Positions 48,901 to 53,700 of a DNA stretch of 64,000 nt are shown one piece after another (within the stretch, counting starts at the first letter, position 1; the number at the start of each line of letters is the position of its first letter). The stretch is from Lepidonotus clava (lineage: Eukaryota > Annelida > Polychaeta > Phyllodocida > Polynoidae): the NCBI GenBank assembly GCA_936440205.1, contig OW387136.1, positions 35,364,427 through 35,428,426 on the forward strand, written 5' to 3'. A program made the position numbers and the translations under genes. The notes under the pieces are model-generated. The model worked only from the letters and a program-made list of their open reading frames with translations. It was not told the origin of the DNA and made no database searches.

Positions 48901-51247
48901 TTTTATCATACTCTCTTAAGGGGGTAAGCACAGAAGCAATTTTGAAAATATTTAATCGTAAACATTGATGTTGGTGTAAACTGAGATGGGCTTATTGGCT
49001 TGATTTCAGCGAGTTGAAATGTTTAAATTGCTTAAAAATCTACTTCCCATGAACACATGGCACCCCATTATATGCCGGGCCCTGCGGGTCCATTGTGCCT
49101 ATACCGCTGAGGTGTGACCCGCCGCCCACAGCCCCTATCTCATTAGTCGCACCTCGGCCTATAGTCTCATACCCCCGGGCCACCGAATAGCATTAACACA
49201 TACAACTACAACAGACATTGCAGATGTGTTAAGTTTATGGGACGAAATATCAATTTTGAGTTGTTTATAAAATGTCATTTTATGATTTTGACATGCTTGT
49301 TTTTGGTCAGATAATGTTGATGATATTACATGGACAAGATGTGTATTTATATAGATTAATATATTTTTCTGATTTTATTAAGAGAACCTACACATTTATG
49401 CGACAATGTTTTTTTAGGCATTTAATCGTTTAGGTTACTACAATAAACAACATCGGAATGATATGAATTCTTTCTAGAACTAAATTTTTGTATTTCCTGC
49501 AGCTACAGTTATTTATAACATAGACATACGTAACATGTTATGTATGTCTATGTTTGTAAGGGGTCACTTTGGATTCCATATTACCTTTTTAGGTTAATGC
49601 AAACATTATTCAAACTAAACCTTGATCATTGACTTCAGGTAACCTAGATAACAGACCCCCAATACTAAAGGCGATACCCCAGGGCCAGCCCTCAGGGATC
49701 TAAGACTCAAGCGGCGACCGTCCATGTCACAACTGACACTTCAAAGACAGCAGAGACAATACACCTAGTTCATCCGCCCTAGAAATTAAGGCAAAGGCGG
49801 ACTTCTGGTGTACCCTAAAGTGTTGCCCATTTTTTTTCTAAAACCATTTCTTTAGTTTCTTTTCATTATATCACACTGACTTAATAGGGGAAAGCTCTAG
49901 CGTACCACACACCTGCAAAAGCGTGGATCAAGCCCTGAAAGGGGGTCTCATTTCTAACACATTAACGACCGTTAGGGGCGCCATATTAACTAAAAGCTCA
50001 CAAACTTTAAGACAAAGACGTGTCATTTTGGAGGCATTTTGGGCTTCCAAATATTTGATACCCGTTTTAAATGTAAACATTATCTGCAACAATAAATGAG
50101 CTCTTGGATCATAAAAGACCACCGTATTTGTAAGGGGTGCATTCAATTTTTCATTTTTTTTTGTATATGTCCAGATGTTCGTCATTGAATGTGTACGGAG
50201 ATTTTACTCACTAATATGCGGGCTGTGACTGTATTACTCGTTTCCATCGAGATCGGAATGTTAATCATAGAAATAAGATACGTGCTTCGTGTATACTGAA
50301 TAGTTTGGAAACGTTTTGTTATGGATTAGATTTAGGTCGACCCCTATAACGAGGATGGGAAACCTCCCGCTCCACATAGATTTAACATATAAACGTTAAG
50401 TAGCTTGCTGATTTACTGTATTTTTCTTCTATCTTAGAAAAATATAAGGAATTACTGCTCTGTTGATGAGATGATCTTAATTCTTAACTACATAGGTCAT
50501 ACATTCTACAGCAATTTATATGACCCTTTTGACCAACCAAACGTAATACTAAGAAGCAGGCCAATCTTATACGTAACTAACTAGCATTCCTAAGGACTAC
50601 GACAAACTTTACTAAGAACTATACGCTAACTATATGCTAGTCACTAATACTAAATGCTTATAGTAAACACTAATGCTAAATCAGAGTGCCCATAGTTTAA
50701 GCTTTGAAAATGACAATTTCGAGGCATATTAAGTGCAAGTAAAATGTACTGGCTTCATCCCAAGGCTGAAAACCGGAGAATTGCCAAATTTAGAAGAATT
50801 AATTAAGAAAAGGATTAAAAATAATTTTAGATAATTTTAAAAAAAGTTTATAGATTATTAGATAATACTCGTATATGAGTAATGCAAGTCTTGGAAAATA
50901 TGAAATTAAAGAAGAAAAAAAAGAGGGGAAAAAGGGTTGGGCACTCTGTGCTTGTGTCTACCACTACTCTATTTAACGAATATAGCGGTCTGGTTATACA
51001 TCCAGACCGGTGTGGCGTCTACATAGTGTCCCTGCGGACCGAGGGTCCCCCGGAAACCCTACACGTCCCCGGTGCACCCCGACGTCCCGGCCCCCCTTAA
51101 CGCTACGTCTACTTACGTCAGACGACGTGAGTTGGCGTACCTCCGTAGTTTCCGAGTCTGTTCCCAGGTGGCGCACCAGGTCACTGCGCCGCCCGCTCGA
51201 GCTGCCGCCGCTGCTGCCGGACTTGCTGCCATAGCCCAGGCCCGCGC
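12783..51247 (-). CDS. Tiam1: Tiam1/still life-like Rac guanine-nucleotide exchange factor gene, middle part (exons A-L)
   Basis: This is the whole recognisable span of one spliced minus-strand gene. The conceptual protein follows the Tiam1 order: Ser-rich linker ending in a SQASF..K motif, PH domain, coiled coil plus Ex region, Ras-binding domain, PDZ domain. In Tiam proteins the PH-CC-Ex module targets the membrane and scaffolds, the RBD binds active Ras, the PDZ binds adhesion and receptor tails, and the C-terminal DH-PH unit loads Rac1 with GTP at cell contacts and synapses. Here the DH-PH exons are absent, so they must lie left of the window. Exons A to K are 131, 122, 170, 98, 144, 183, 224, 151, 162, 184 and 267 nt, and every junction keeps frame with gt..ag sites. 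The first coding exon is not identified; Tiam1 has several hundred residues upstream of the part seen here. The window cannot say whether this is the only Tiam paralog. Confidence 0.93.
12948..13080 (+). mobile_element. tRNA-derived SINE next to exon L
   Basis: The order gtactgagcaaggcgctggt, then tcccagggtcccgggttcgg gives A and B boxes of a tRNA-like promoter, a common SINE head in marine invertebrates. It starts within about 40 bp of the exon L acceptor. Confidence 0.55.
14650..14960. promoter_or_regulatory. CpG-rich island
   Basis: A very GC-rich stretch with dense CpG (gccgccccgtcccgcccgct, cgcgccgactgacgcgtacc). No splice-bounded exon is visible on either strand. It lies about 1.7 kb upstream of candidate exon L on the gene strand, so it could be an internal promoter for a short isoform. 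This is inferred from composition only. Confidence 0.4.
15092..15530. repeat. degenerate (GACT)n tetranucleotide repeat
   Basis: About 430 bp is dominated by ctga/gact tetramers with frequent point changes. The Ser/Gln/Val-rich minus-strand open frames over it follow from the repeat. Confidence 0.9.
16273..16428. mobile_element. MITE, cagggscggatccagg family
   Basis: caggggcggatccaggaatt at the left and cccctaaatccgcgactg at the right are inverted. The interior is AT-rich between G-rich and C-rich shoulders. Confidence 0.7.
17807..18015 (+). mobile_element. tRNA-derived SINE with body
   Basis: The head has agttggcgcaccggtaaacg as box A and aggtctgatcctgggc as box B. A body with gtggcaatgactgggttatc and gggaccaggcacattaaaga follows, which resembles a longer conserved-body SINE. 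The family is not named. Confidence 0.55.
18774..18850 (-). mobile_element. tRNA-derived SINE head
   Basis: On the minus strand, tggcctaataggtagggtgc (box A) and gggttcacttcccgg (box B) are at tRNA-like spacing. The flanks lack paired acceptor stems, so this is a SINE rather than a tRNA gene. Confidence 0.6.
20195..20447. mobile_element. MITE, aagccccata...tggggctt family
   Basis: The ends are aagccccatatacccacta and tactgggaacggggctt in inverse. Subterminal blocks of gacgattttgaccaagtcgg and its inverse occur. The family recurs at 25.82-26.29 and 32.37 kb. Confidence 0.7.
21240..21371. mobile_element. diverged copy of the cagggscggatccagg MITE family
   Basis: The right end aaatctctggatctacccctg is recognisable, preceded by a C-rich shoulder (gcgcccccctacc). 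The left end (cacgcggattaaggaggtgg) is diverged. Confidence 0.5.
21790..22062. mobile_element. diverged second copy of the 8-kb TTAA MITE family, inverted
   Basis: Shared blocks in opposite orientation include tttggtgacccatcaaaa, aaacattgctgtcttcagg and ggacttcaagtaaag. The left edge carries tagaggaagccaaatgcaatg, similar to the other copy's terminal repeat. The right end is not sharp. Confidence 0.6.
22637..22659. repeat. (TA)n microsatellite
   Basis: An uninterrupted TA run of 23 bp in otherwise AT-rich intron. Confidence 0.9.
25488..25754 (-). CDS. Tiam1: Tiam exon K: C-terminal half of the PDZ and linker
   Basis: The acceptor is tctccctcag and the donor gtgagt; phase 1 to 1. The first codon is completed by exon J, giving [18 protein letters not shown], the PDZ strand/turn equivalent to Tiam1 GLKAGDEILEINN. 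It continues [20 protein letters not shown] (helix and last strand), then a linker with [11 protein letters not shown] and [17 protein letters not shown]. Vertebrate Tiam1 linkers differ here. The acidic-to-proline stretch is a likely flexible joint to the DH domain. Confidence 0.95.
25823..26286. mobile_element. MITE of the same family with an internal cgacatg repeat
   Basis: The left end aagcccaatacccactaggc and right end gcctggtgggtatggggctt are inverted. The centre (about 25.98-26.17 kb) holds several diverged copies of cgacatgggacatgg and ttcttaaattcgacatg, either an insertion or an internal expansion. Confidence 0.7.
27185..27226. promoter_or_regulatory. cluster of nuclear-receptor half-sites with a perfect DR1
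   Basis: tgacctttgacct at 27208-27220 is, on the minus strand, aggtcaaaggtca, a direct repeat with one-base spacing as bound by RXR/HNF4-type receptors. Further tgacct or tgacctt half-sites lie at 27185 and 27215. Presence of the motif does not prove binding. Confidence 0.4.
27494..27636. promoter_or_regulatory. dense CCAAT/CTCF/E-box block
   Basis: Five CCAAT boxes start at 27496, 27523, 27549, 27594 and 27625. A ccaccagggggcag CTCF-type motif sits at 27556-27569, a palindromic gtcacgtgac E-box at 27585-27594, and a gccgccattgttgg YY1-like motif at 27611. This density in 140 bp, 1.45 kb upstream of the exon J-K join's PDZ exon, looks like a TATA-less promoter or enhancer. Confidence 0.45.
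28961..29032 (-). pseudogene. partial copy of exon J 3' end, exon-like
   Basis: On the minus strand, 50 bp past the exon J donor, a 72-nt block follows a good acceptor (cttgttacag) and precedes a gtggat donor-like site. It reads [20 protein letters not shown], where exon J has [16 protein letters not shown]. The flanking intron (tacaggacacaggggt) is duplicated as well. Within the VFISEVVK stretch most base differences are at third positions. Its phases do not fit either the I-to-K or the J-to-K join, so it is probably a relic or an unused exon rather than a working alternative. Confidence 0.7.
29083..29266 (-). CDS. Tiam1: Tiam exon J: RBD end and N-terminal half of the PDZ domain
   Basis: The acceptor is ttatttgcag and the donor gtgggt; phase 0 to 1. 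It encodes [38 protein letters not shown], then [18 protein letters not shown]. Tiam1 has YKEIEICPKVTQSIHIEKSDTAADTYGFSLSSV...RRLYVNSVKETGLASKKGLKAGDEIL, so the exon ends within the PDZ just before the GDEIL turn. The carboxylate-binding loop reads DFGVAV here against YGFSL in Tiam1. A 72-nt exon-like copy of its 3' end lies 50 bp downstream. Confidence 0.95.
30217..30377. mobile_element. short MITE with about 28-bp inverted repeats
   Basis: gtgcgccccctatgaga ... ctgtgcaaac at the left is mirrored by gtttgcatgga ... ctcatagggggcgc at the right, 160 bp overall, with a TAG on both sides. The terminal sequence agggggcgc resembles a CTCF core. Confidence 0.65.
30840..31490 (+). mobile_element. 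5'-truncated LINE: C-terminus of the RT ORF, 3' UTR and A-rich tail
   Basis: An open frame at 30863-31276 ends with [17 protein letters not shown] ... [13 protein letters not shown] ... [20 protein letters not shown]. This is the typical C-terminal tail after the RT domain of non-LTR elements (LHLL.MMYR... R.T.....PLF.VP....Y.KS....G...WN.LP). About 200 bp of 3' UTR and an attaattaa plus A15 tail follow. The clade cannot be fixed without the RT core. It is inserted in the exon I to J intron, opposite to the gene. Confidence 0.8.
31492..31600 (+). mobile_element. possible tRNA-derived SINE abutting the LINE tail
   Basis: Directly after the A-rich LINE tail, ggaggcacagagcaatg and a ggttctagccc box-B-like motif are spaced like a tRNA-derived head. 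It is weak and the body is not defined. Confidence 0.35.
31873..32034 (-). CDS. Tiam1: Tiam exon I: Ras-binding domain core
   Basis: Fifty-four codons, phase 0 to 0. The acceptor is tgtggcag and the donor gtaagg. It encodes [38 protein letters not shown] and [16 protein letters not shown]. It matches the Tiam1 RBD core (LTVVRPGDTARDTLELICKTHQLDHSAHYLRLK...), a ubiquitin-like fold that in Tiam1 binds GTP-Ras. Exon I plus the end of exon H cover the whole RBD. Confidence 0.95.
32375..32545. mobile_element. partial copy of the aagccccata MITE family
   Basis: aaagcctcatacttgctaga and cgattttgaccaggtcgg match the left half of the 20.2-kb element. The right end is missing or unrecognisable. Confidence 0.5.
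32793..32943 (-). CDS. Tiam1: Tiam exon H: linker and first strand of the Ras-binding domain
   Basis: Two acceptors are possible (ccctacag or taaccag, 7 nt apart). I chose the outer one because only it keeps frame with exon G ([16 protein letters not shown]). The exon ends at a gtacgg donor in phase 0. It encodes [17 protein letters not shown] then [16 protein letters not shown]; the final stretch is the first beta strand of the Raf-like RBD. The acceptor side carries a roughly 45-bp direct repeat, giving a second taac-type acceptor context at about 32.98 kb. A short ggtccctgggg repeat inside the exon encodes the Gly/Pro-rich turn. Confidence 0.92.
32935..33020 (-). repeat. direct repeat at the exon H acceptor
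   Basis: The motif cacctggttactg followed by ggrayg and a gggacttag-type tail occurs at 32.935 kb, spanning the exon H acceptor, and again at 32.98 kb. The period is about 45 bp. This is a duplication of the acceptor side of the exon rather than the donor side. Confidence 0.75.
33448..33671 (-). CDS. Tiam1: Tiam exon G: Ex region end and basic linker
   Basis: The acceptor is gtctcccag and the donor gtaagg; phase 0 to 2. It encodes [33 protein letters not shown], and then a basic Ser/Pro linker (NKNKKKGG...[15 protein letters not shown]). It aligns with Tiam1 RLLAFASRPTKVAMGRLGIFSVSSFHALVAART, the end of the PH-CC-Ex module. The linker is much shorter than the one in mammalian Tiam1 before the RBD. 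The last glycine codon is completed by exon H. Confidence 0.95.
33950..33995 (-). repeat. partial copy of exon F in the following intron
   Basis: About 45 bp match the [11 protein letters not shown]-coding part of exon F (34.07-34.11 kb), with only a few differences, some synonymous. It lies some 70 bp past the exon F donor. It is too short to be an exon and has no donor. Confidence 0.8.
34040..34222 (-). CDS. Tiam1: Tiam exon F: coiled coil and start of the Ex region
   Basis: Sixty-one codons, phase 0 to 0. The acceptor is cataatag and the donor gtgagg. It encodes [20 protein letters not shown], then [20 protein letters not shown] and [18 protein letters not shown]. Tiam1 has EKMKKMGEMQLSSVTDSK...[34 protein letters not shown], so this is the antiparallel coiled coil followed by the first Ex helices. 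A single copy of the [11 protein letters not shown]-coding part sits about 70 bp downstream in the intron. Confidence 0.96.
34470..34808 (-). repeat. tandem array of the exon E 3' end plus 5' splice site (35-36 nt unit, about ten copies)
   Basis: On the gene strand each unit reads gtaagtaccacaaactgg followed by agaacagcatagacatt, i.e. donor plus the last 28 exonic nt. About ten units follow exon E almost without a break; one unit near 34.69-34.71 kb is interrupted by about 30 bp. Most units keep gtaagt or gtaatt at the donor position. The unit length is not a multiple of three, and each unit carries a TAG in one frame, so retained copies would shift frame or stop. This fills most of the exon E to F intron. 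Confidence 0.92.
34809..34952 (-). CDS. Tiam1: Tiam exon E: PH C-terminal helix and start of the coiled coil
   Basis: Forty-eight codons, phase 0 to 0. The acceptor is ttgttaag and the donor gtaagt. It encodes [20 protein letters not shown], then [20 protein letters not shown] and ENSIDI. This matches the Tiam1 PH C-terminal helix (TSQTELENWITAIHSACA) with its invariant tryptophan, then the start of the CC segment (RLLKSEIKKLEQKID). The last 28 nt of the exon together with the first 7 intron bases form a 35-nt unit repeated about ten times downstream, so this exon is followed by a ladder of decoy donors. Use of the next donor would add a few residues and then reach a stop. Confidence 0.96.
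35379..35476 (-). CDS. Tiam1: Tiam exon D: middle of the PH domain
   Basis: The acceptor is tattttag and the donor gtaaga. It encodes [18 protein letters not shown] then [15 protein letters not shown], matching Tiam1 ENSIVQAVPEHPKKDFVFCLSNSLGDAFLFQ. The AxSVPEHPK and GDAxLFQ signatures are family-typical. It takes two bases to complete the valine codon begun by exon C and ends in phase 0 after the glutamine. The 283-bp intron to exon C and the 426-bp intron to exon E hold nothing else that I recognise. Confidence 0.96.
35760..35929 (-). CDS. Tiam1: Tiam exon C: first part of the N-terminal PH domain
   Basis: The acceptor is gcccacag and the donor gtgagt. The exon gives [14 protein letters not shown] followed by [20 protein letters not shown] and SIPRHML. 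It aligns with Tiam1 KNLLVHKK...RKWKHYWVSLKGCTLFFYESD...SIPKHA, i.e. beta strands 1-4 of the PH fold, including the basic strand-1/strand-2 region used for phosphoinositide contact in PH domains. It begins one base into a codon that exon B starts and leaves one base for exon D. The donor side shows no repeat array, unlike exons B, E, F and J. Confidence 0.96.
36816..37958 (-). CDS. DIRS-like element tyrosine recombinase
   Basis: About 380 residues; only the part after roughly residue 70 looks like the conserved recombinase, the beginning overlaps the pol frame. The core shows the first catalytic Arg in [14 protein letters not shown], an HSTRGASAS box (H..R) and [13 protein letters not shown] with the nucleophile Tyr. 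These elements replace the DDE integrase of LTR retrotransposons with this enzyme, which resolves a circular intermediate into the genome. Confidence 0.93.
   Translation of the reverse strand: MHPQSREGEVPGHCGRTELAGSTLVRPTHQETQGGRSHLPQTSRKPHSKQRGRGQVVSGEHRNNSGSLLEKAHGRFNLPKPVLAHVLQAWRPKTKSQYEVYHKRWQTFCCLKGLDPLDVPIDKPLSFLVSLYDKGLRYSALNSARSALSCVLPMFEGKLFGVHPLTLRIMKSFYNKRPPMARYTSMWNPVLVLDLLREKFPLSRLSLKELSLKFSMLFLLATCSRQQRLHCIKRHNIVFEANGSVAIRIDMLQKHSSRGKSLEIVRLKPFVDDKSLCVVSNLKEYISRTNDLSNAEEFLMCSYRPPYKRVGTQTLARWAKTTMAEAGIDVNIFKAHSTRGASASALAQSGTPISEILRKGAWSDADTFKHFYLRDLSPAV
37751..39613 (-). CDS. DIRS-like element reverse transcriptase/RNase H with methylase-like region
   Basis: About 620 residues. 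The RT motifs are clear: [26 protein letters not shown] and [10 protein letters not shown] with the catalytic Asp pair. RNase H follows ([36 protein letters not shown]). The C-terminal part ([20 protein letters not shown] ... FPPFRLMGR) is the DAM-methylase-like region typical of DIRS elements. The frame overlaps the next ORF by about 200 nt, a layout common in DIRS. Confidence 0.93.
   Translation of the reverse strand: MPGNLVNCLSKWEELTSDETILQYVSGYELELLDTPFQDCFPRPYKQDAKSSAIISEHVDDLLKRGIVRDSSGEEGQFISNVFLREKSNGKFRLIIDLSDLNEFVEKTHFKMDHLDVALDLVSEGCFLASVDLKDAYYTVPIAHFHQKYLAFQWNDHTYQFLVLPFGVTSAPRIFTKILKPVLSKLHEEGFTTLAYIDDCLIVGDSKEECELGTCRLIELLQDLGFTVNWEKSSLTPKNELIFLGYVINSVDMTVRPPVSKIDKTLLEIDNLLEDKAFKIRRVASLIGKLVDLCKGVEYGSNHFRNLEKDKLFSLKRAGSKEFEGYMKLTYTAKKELRWWRRNLRRGSKAIRIEAPELTLTTDASNDGWGAVFGDRSTGGRWNSSELQQHINILELKAILLGLQSFARELHDTDILVRSDNTTAIAYVNKMGGMVSKECNAIANQIWDFCEMRLIWIVATFIPGRDNTVADFESRHFTDNTEWALGSHIFKEICDLWGQPSVDLFASRLNYQVDNYASWGADPLAFANDAFTLDWGEFDRPYIFPPFRLMGRCIRKVVRERCRAIVVGPNWPGQPWYAQLIRRPREDVLIFPKQAGNLIPNNVVADRSSLESTGIIVVRF
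39634..40779 (-). CDS. DIRS-like element gag-like protein
   Basis: An open frame of about 381 residues, taking the inner ATG ([10 protein letters not shown]). An upstream ATG in the same frame would extend it by 45 residues. The N-terminus is charged with a short coiled-coil-like stretch, the middle is acidic then helical, and the C-terminus is rich in RGG and Arg/Ser repeats typical of RNA binding ([15 protein letters not shown]). There is no CCHC zinc knuckle, as is common for DIRS gag. It is named by position and composition, not by a recognised fold. Confidence 0.8.
   Translation of the reverse strand: MSKTRSKKDDDQDEQEEPVLVQQPEGELLGALKDISSVLKVGFKESNERLKGVKDTMKVMNNNVCQMNRNMDIGFLKLHDRRSEDETLCESDGESSEFGSSYEPPPKLQRQTLDHELSEGELEEVQDSTVLKSRIKNLDADTTVGSAIKENVATFLTKAYEKPIAGDDLKSLKKTHVRPSNADCLITPRVNEVIYLKLPAHFKGKDSAAQQQHATLTGAVTAIGKAMEILTAQEESGEWVSDTLELLADAVQFAGVLNADMVKSRREDVKALLPQDFKRLASTDVPPSREYIFGDDLESSIKTVESKNRLAKKMDLAKVKSASGSGQQRGGRGNRGGRGGKRRYNNSSSSNDSRHKDDKSSHSDRYRDDRRDFRRKGSSRK
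41215..41460. repeat. minisatellite, about 62-bp unit, beside the DIRS-like element
   Basis: Units of tgtgagtgcaattcacattc and cactttggtgagtgtgactt repeat four times, with a shorter internal cattca period. It starts about 75 bp past the 5' end of the retroelement. Confidence 0.85.
41755..42140 (-). repeat. decayed tandem copies of exon B 3' half, donor and intron
   Basis: Downstream of exon B two clear copies (about 42.05-42.14 and 41.88-41.95 kb) and the edge of a third (41.76 kb) repeat at roughly 170-185 bp. Each contains the ASFASKS-coding stretch, the donor region and about 90 bp of intron with a CA-rich stretch. The nearer copy keeps a gtaggt donor and reads [16 protein letters not shown] in one frame but also contains a stop. 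The farther copy has lost the donor. Confidence 0.85.
42238..42359 (-). CDS. Tiam1: Tiam exon B: linker leading into the PH domain
   Basis: The acceptor is ggtttcag and the donor gtatgt; the frame runs from phase 0 to phase 2. It encodes an acidic/Ser stretch ([18 protein letters not shown]) followed by [16 protein letters not shown]. That last stretch closely matches human Tiam1 just before its PH domain (SSQASFVSK....RKAG, from memory), which is the strongest evidence that this exon belongs to the gene. The final glycine codon is split and is completed by exon C. Two or three decayed copies of the 3' half of this exon plus its donor lie directly downstream in the intron, at 41.75-42.14 kb. 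Confidence 0.9.
42709..43523. mobile_element. MITE with TTAA/TTAG flanks
   Basis: An 815-bp AT-rich block starts ccctttcaggactag after TTAA and ends ctagcccttaaaggg before TTAG. The terminal motif is shared with the 48.4-kb element. It has no coding capacity. An X-box-like gtttccatggcaac lies inside at 43083. Confidence 0.65.
44108..44189. repeat. 41-bp tandem duplication
   Basis: Two units starting ctacagcraaggcatt and ending ttgtggcaactc, with one difference. Confidence 0.9.
48101..48157. promoter_or_regulatory. four CAGGTG E-boxes around a Su(H)/RBPJ site
   Basis: CAGGTG occurs at 48101, 48115, 48128 and 48152, with cgtgggaa (48136-48143), a canonical Su(H)/RBPJ core, between the last two. 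It lies in the exon A to B intron. Confidence 0.4.
48397..48739. mobile_element. MITE with TTAA target duplication
   Basis: A 343-bp block starts ccctttagccccc and ends ggggtctaaaggg between two TTAA sites. The left end has an internal 34-bp tandem duplication (ccaatccggccatagccgcc). The remainder is AT-rich and non-coding. Confidence 0.75.
49517..49554. repeat. 38-bp near-perfect palindrome
   Basis: aacatagacatacgtaac is followed immediately by its inverse, with one mismatched pair and no spacer. It could form a cruciform or be a minimal inverted-repeat remnant. Confidence 0.75.
51117..51247 (-). CDS. Tiam1: Tiam exon A: Ser/Gly-rich linker
   Basis: The exon lies between a ctcggcag acceptor and a gtaagt donor. 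It takes one base from an upstream exon and ends in phase 0. It encodes [14 protein letters not shown], a Ser run, then [20 protein letters not shown] and LTSSD. This is low-complexity and matches no folded domain, but it joins exon B in frame and its GC-rich third positions resemble the other exons. The same region of Tiam1, N-terminal to the PH domain, is also Ser-rich and disordered. The exon's 5' part, together with its acceptor, is repeated at a 125-bp period on the acceptor side. An exon upstream of it must exist but was not found. Confidence 0.75.
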
Positions 51248-51585
51248 CTGCCGAGGACAAATTAAGATACATGTTAAGTGTGATAGTTATTATACATATA
51301 ACTTAGACAAAAACACAGAACATGTATACTAGTAGCTGCTGCCGGACTTGCTGCCATAGCCCAGGCCCGCACCTGCTGGAGACAAGTTAAAATACAGGAT
51401 AAGTTTGATATTAAATTTTATTGTGTGTGTAAAGTATACAGAAACACATAACAAGTATAATTATTTGTCGGACATCCTACCGTTGCTCAGAAGCGCGCCT
51501 ACAAAGGGAAATAAAATACAGTGGGTTAGGTCTATTTCTGTAGATGTGCAAATTCATTTCATCAGCTGTTTATGAAGTTAGAAAA
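51211..51585 (-). repeat. 125-bp tandem repeat covering the exon A acceptor and 5' end
   Basis: The block coding [11 protein letters not shown] plus its acceptor and about 75 bp of upstream intron is repeated with a 125-bp period. The first copy is exonic, the second (51.336-51.46 kb) is nearly intact with a ccagcag acceptor, and a third (51.46-51.58 kb) is strongly decayed. The second copy runs into a stop soon after the repeated codons and lacks a donor. Confidence 0.8.
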
Positions 51586-53570
51586 TACCAATGCTGGACC
51601 CGATCGCGGGGTTAAGTTTCATATTCATTATGCACAAATACTAAGTCTTTATACAATTAAATGAAGAAAATATTTACATAAGTGTGGTGTACAGGATAAT
51701 TATGACTGCAGAACTTGCTGCTACAGCAACAACTCGCACTTGGAAAGTTCATGGTCAATTTGCACTTGGAGTTTCATATAATATTGTTATCATATTATTT
51801 TCAACTTCATAACTAACTTGAGGTCTCCCCTCACAGCTATTGGTGGTGGTGCCAGATTTGTTAAAGAAGCGGTACATAGTTTTTCAGTGGGGAAGACCAG
51901 TGGAAAATACCCACAAAAAGATACTTATAAACCTCACAATAATGATTTTATGTCTCTTATACGCACAACCAAGGCCTTGATACACGGAATGCAGTATCCT
52001 CGTTATCCTGAAATCAATGTCAGGGACCTATCTCATCACACGAGCAAAGACATAAAAGGAATAGAAAAGGTAGGCGGGAGATAAAAAAAAAGGCTAAACC
52101 TCCTTTATACTAGACAAGCAACCACCAAAGAAACTCAAATCAAAAACCTGCTCTTCTTGAAGTATTATATCATGAAAAAGAGATCTGAATCTCCCCCCCC
52201 CCACTTCTCCTCCAGTCCTCCAGTAACTAACCCGCAGTAGGACACAGAATCCCATCAGGGTGTGGGGAAAAAACTAAATTCAGATCAGATAAAAAGTGCC
52301 CCGTCTGCCTCAACTCCAAACGCCCATCTGCGCCGGGCACAAAAGCCCTCTGGATCAATGTAGGCGGGTTAGTGTTTTAGAGAACCTCATTAATAAAGGC
52401 GGTACATATTCCACTAGCAGATTTTACTCCCAATATCATAAATCGGCAATAGGAATATCGGTTATTCACAGACATCTTACATACCATTAGAACGGTCTTC
52501 AAATTCTCTTTCAAATTATATGTAGGATATAACTGTGGTCATTTGCAATAATTACTGGTTATTGTTTTTTTTTTTTTTTATCTAAATTGTCAAATATTCA
52601 GCAGTCGGAATCGCCGAGTGTAACGCAGGCTTCAGGATATAGTGGGCTGGGTTATCTACCACTACCAGTCTCCCAGGAGCAGGTCGGGAGCTGGTCCGAG
52701 CAGCTCACTACATAGTACGAGCCGCTGTATTAGCTACAGACGCGGTTGTATTATTGAGTTGGCTTTTGTGAGTTTTTATTATTATGTCAGAGCTCTGACG
52801 GTCGAATGGAAATTAGATTATCCGGACTTCGATTTTAATTAAACCGGCTCTTCCTTTATTGTTATTTTACAGTTAAGAAAACAAACATTGTTAAACTTCC
52901 CAATGCCAGCTTGTTTTGAGCTTCTCACAAGATGAAAGGACCATTGCCAAAAGGACCTTTTCTCGAAAAGTGAACGAATGTATTAGTTGTAACCTCTCCA
53001 CATTCTCCAGCATGAAATTGCAGTGTTTCTGAAAGCAGCAATAGAACTCAAGATTCAGGAAAGTAGGATAGTCTCCCTCGCTTCCCAAAACACCTGAGAA
53101 GCAGCAATTGAGCAGGTCGTCAATCGCTATGCCCACAGGTGCACACCCTGTATGATTACGGAAAAGTCAAGGATATGCATTTCGGTGACTGCACGGAAAC
53201 TGTAACAGTCTTTAAACGTTCAAAATGCTCGAGATCATGTATAGTATTTTAAAATCATGCAATGTACGTTTAATGTCTGTCACCGCACATACCCTGGCCA
53301 GCCAGTGCTCCCTCAGCACCACCCCTGGGCCGGGCCAATATGACCACCTTCTCGAGGAGTAGGAGCAGCTCCCTATAATGGCCCTGTGAGGAGCACCTTA
53401 ATCACTCGGCACTAGGAGAGGGACGCTCTGCTTCTAGGCCATTGTTTTAGGTCTGATTAGAAAGTGGGACCGGAGGAGGAGGGTGTGCGCGCTTGTGTGT
53501 GCCCGTGAAGGGAGGGGGCAGGGGGAGAGGGGCTCTATTATGGCCATTGTTTAAGGTCTGATTAGACCTA

Positions 53571-53700
53571 GTGTGTGTGTGAGACTGATTGGGACTGGGG
53601 GAAGAGGATGTGCATGTGTGTGTGTGTGTGTGTGTGTGCGTGTGTGTGTGCGTGTGCGTGCGTGCGTGTGCGTTTGCGTGTGCGTGTGCGTGTGTGAAAT
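53571..53700. repeat. (TG)n microsatellite with tgcg variants
   Basis: A tract of tgtgtg with tgcgtg interruptions; shorter TG runs recur at 53.48-53.50 and 53.77-53.80 kb alongside a repeated ggtctgattaga motif, so the 53.45-53.83 kb block is a decayed larger tandem repeat of four units. Confidence 0.85.

Larger units (their letters stand above)
42360..51116. other. 8.8-kb intron between exons A and B
   Basis: It contains two TTAA-type MITEs, the 41-bp duplication, the palindrome at 49.5 kb and the E-box/Su(H) cluster. No exon-like block with splice sites and coding bias was found. Confidence 0.65.

Noticed and set aside
51818-52084. 88-residue plus-strand open frame
   Set aside because: No recognised domain and AT-rich codons unlike the proven exons; may be a transposon scrap but nothing supports a family.
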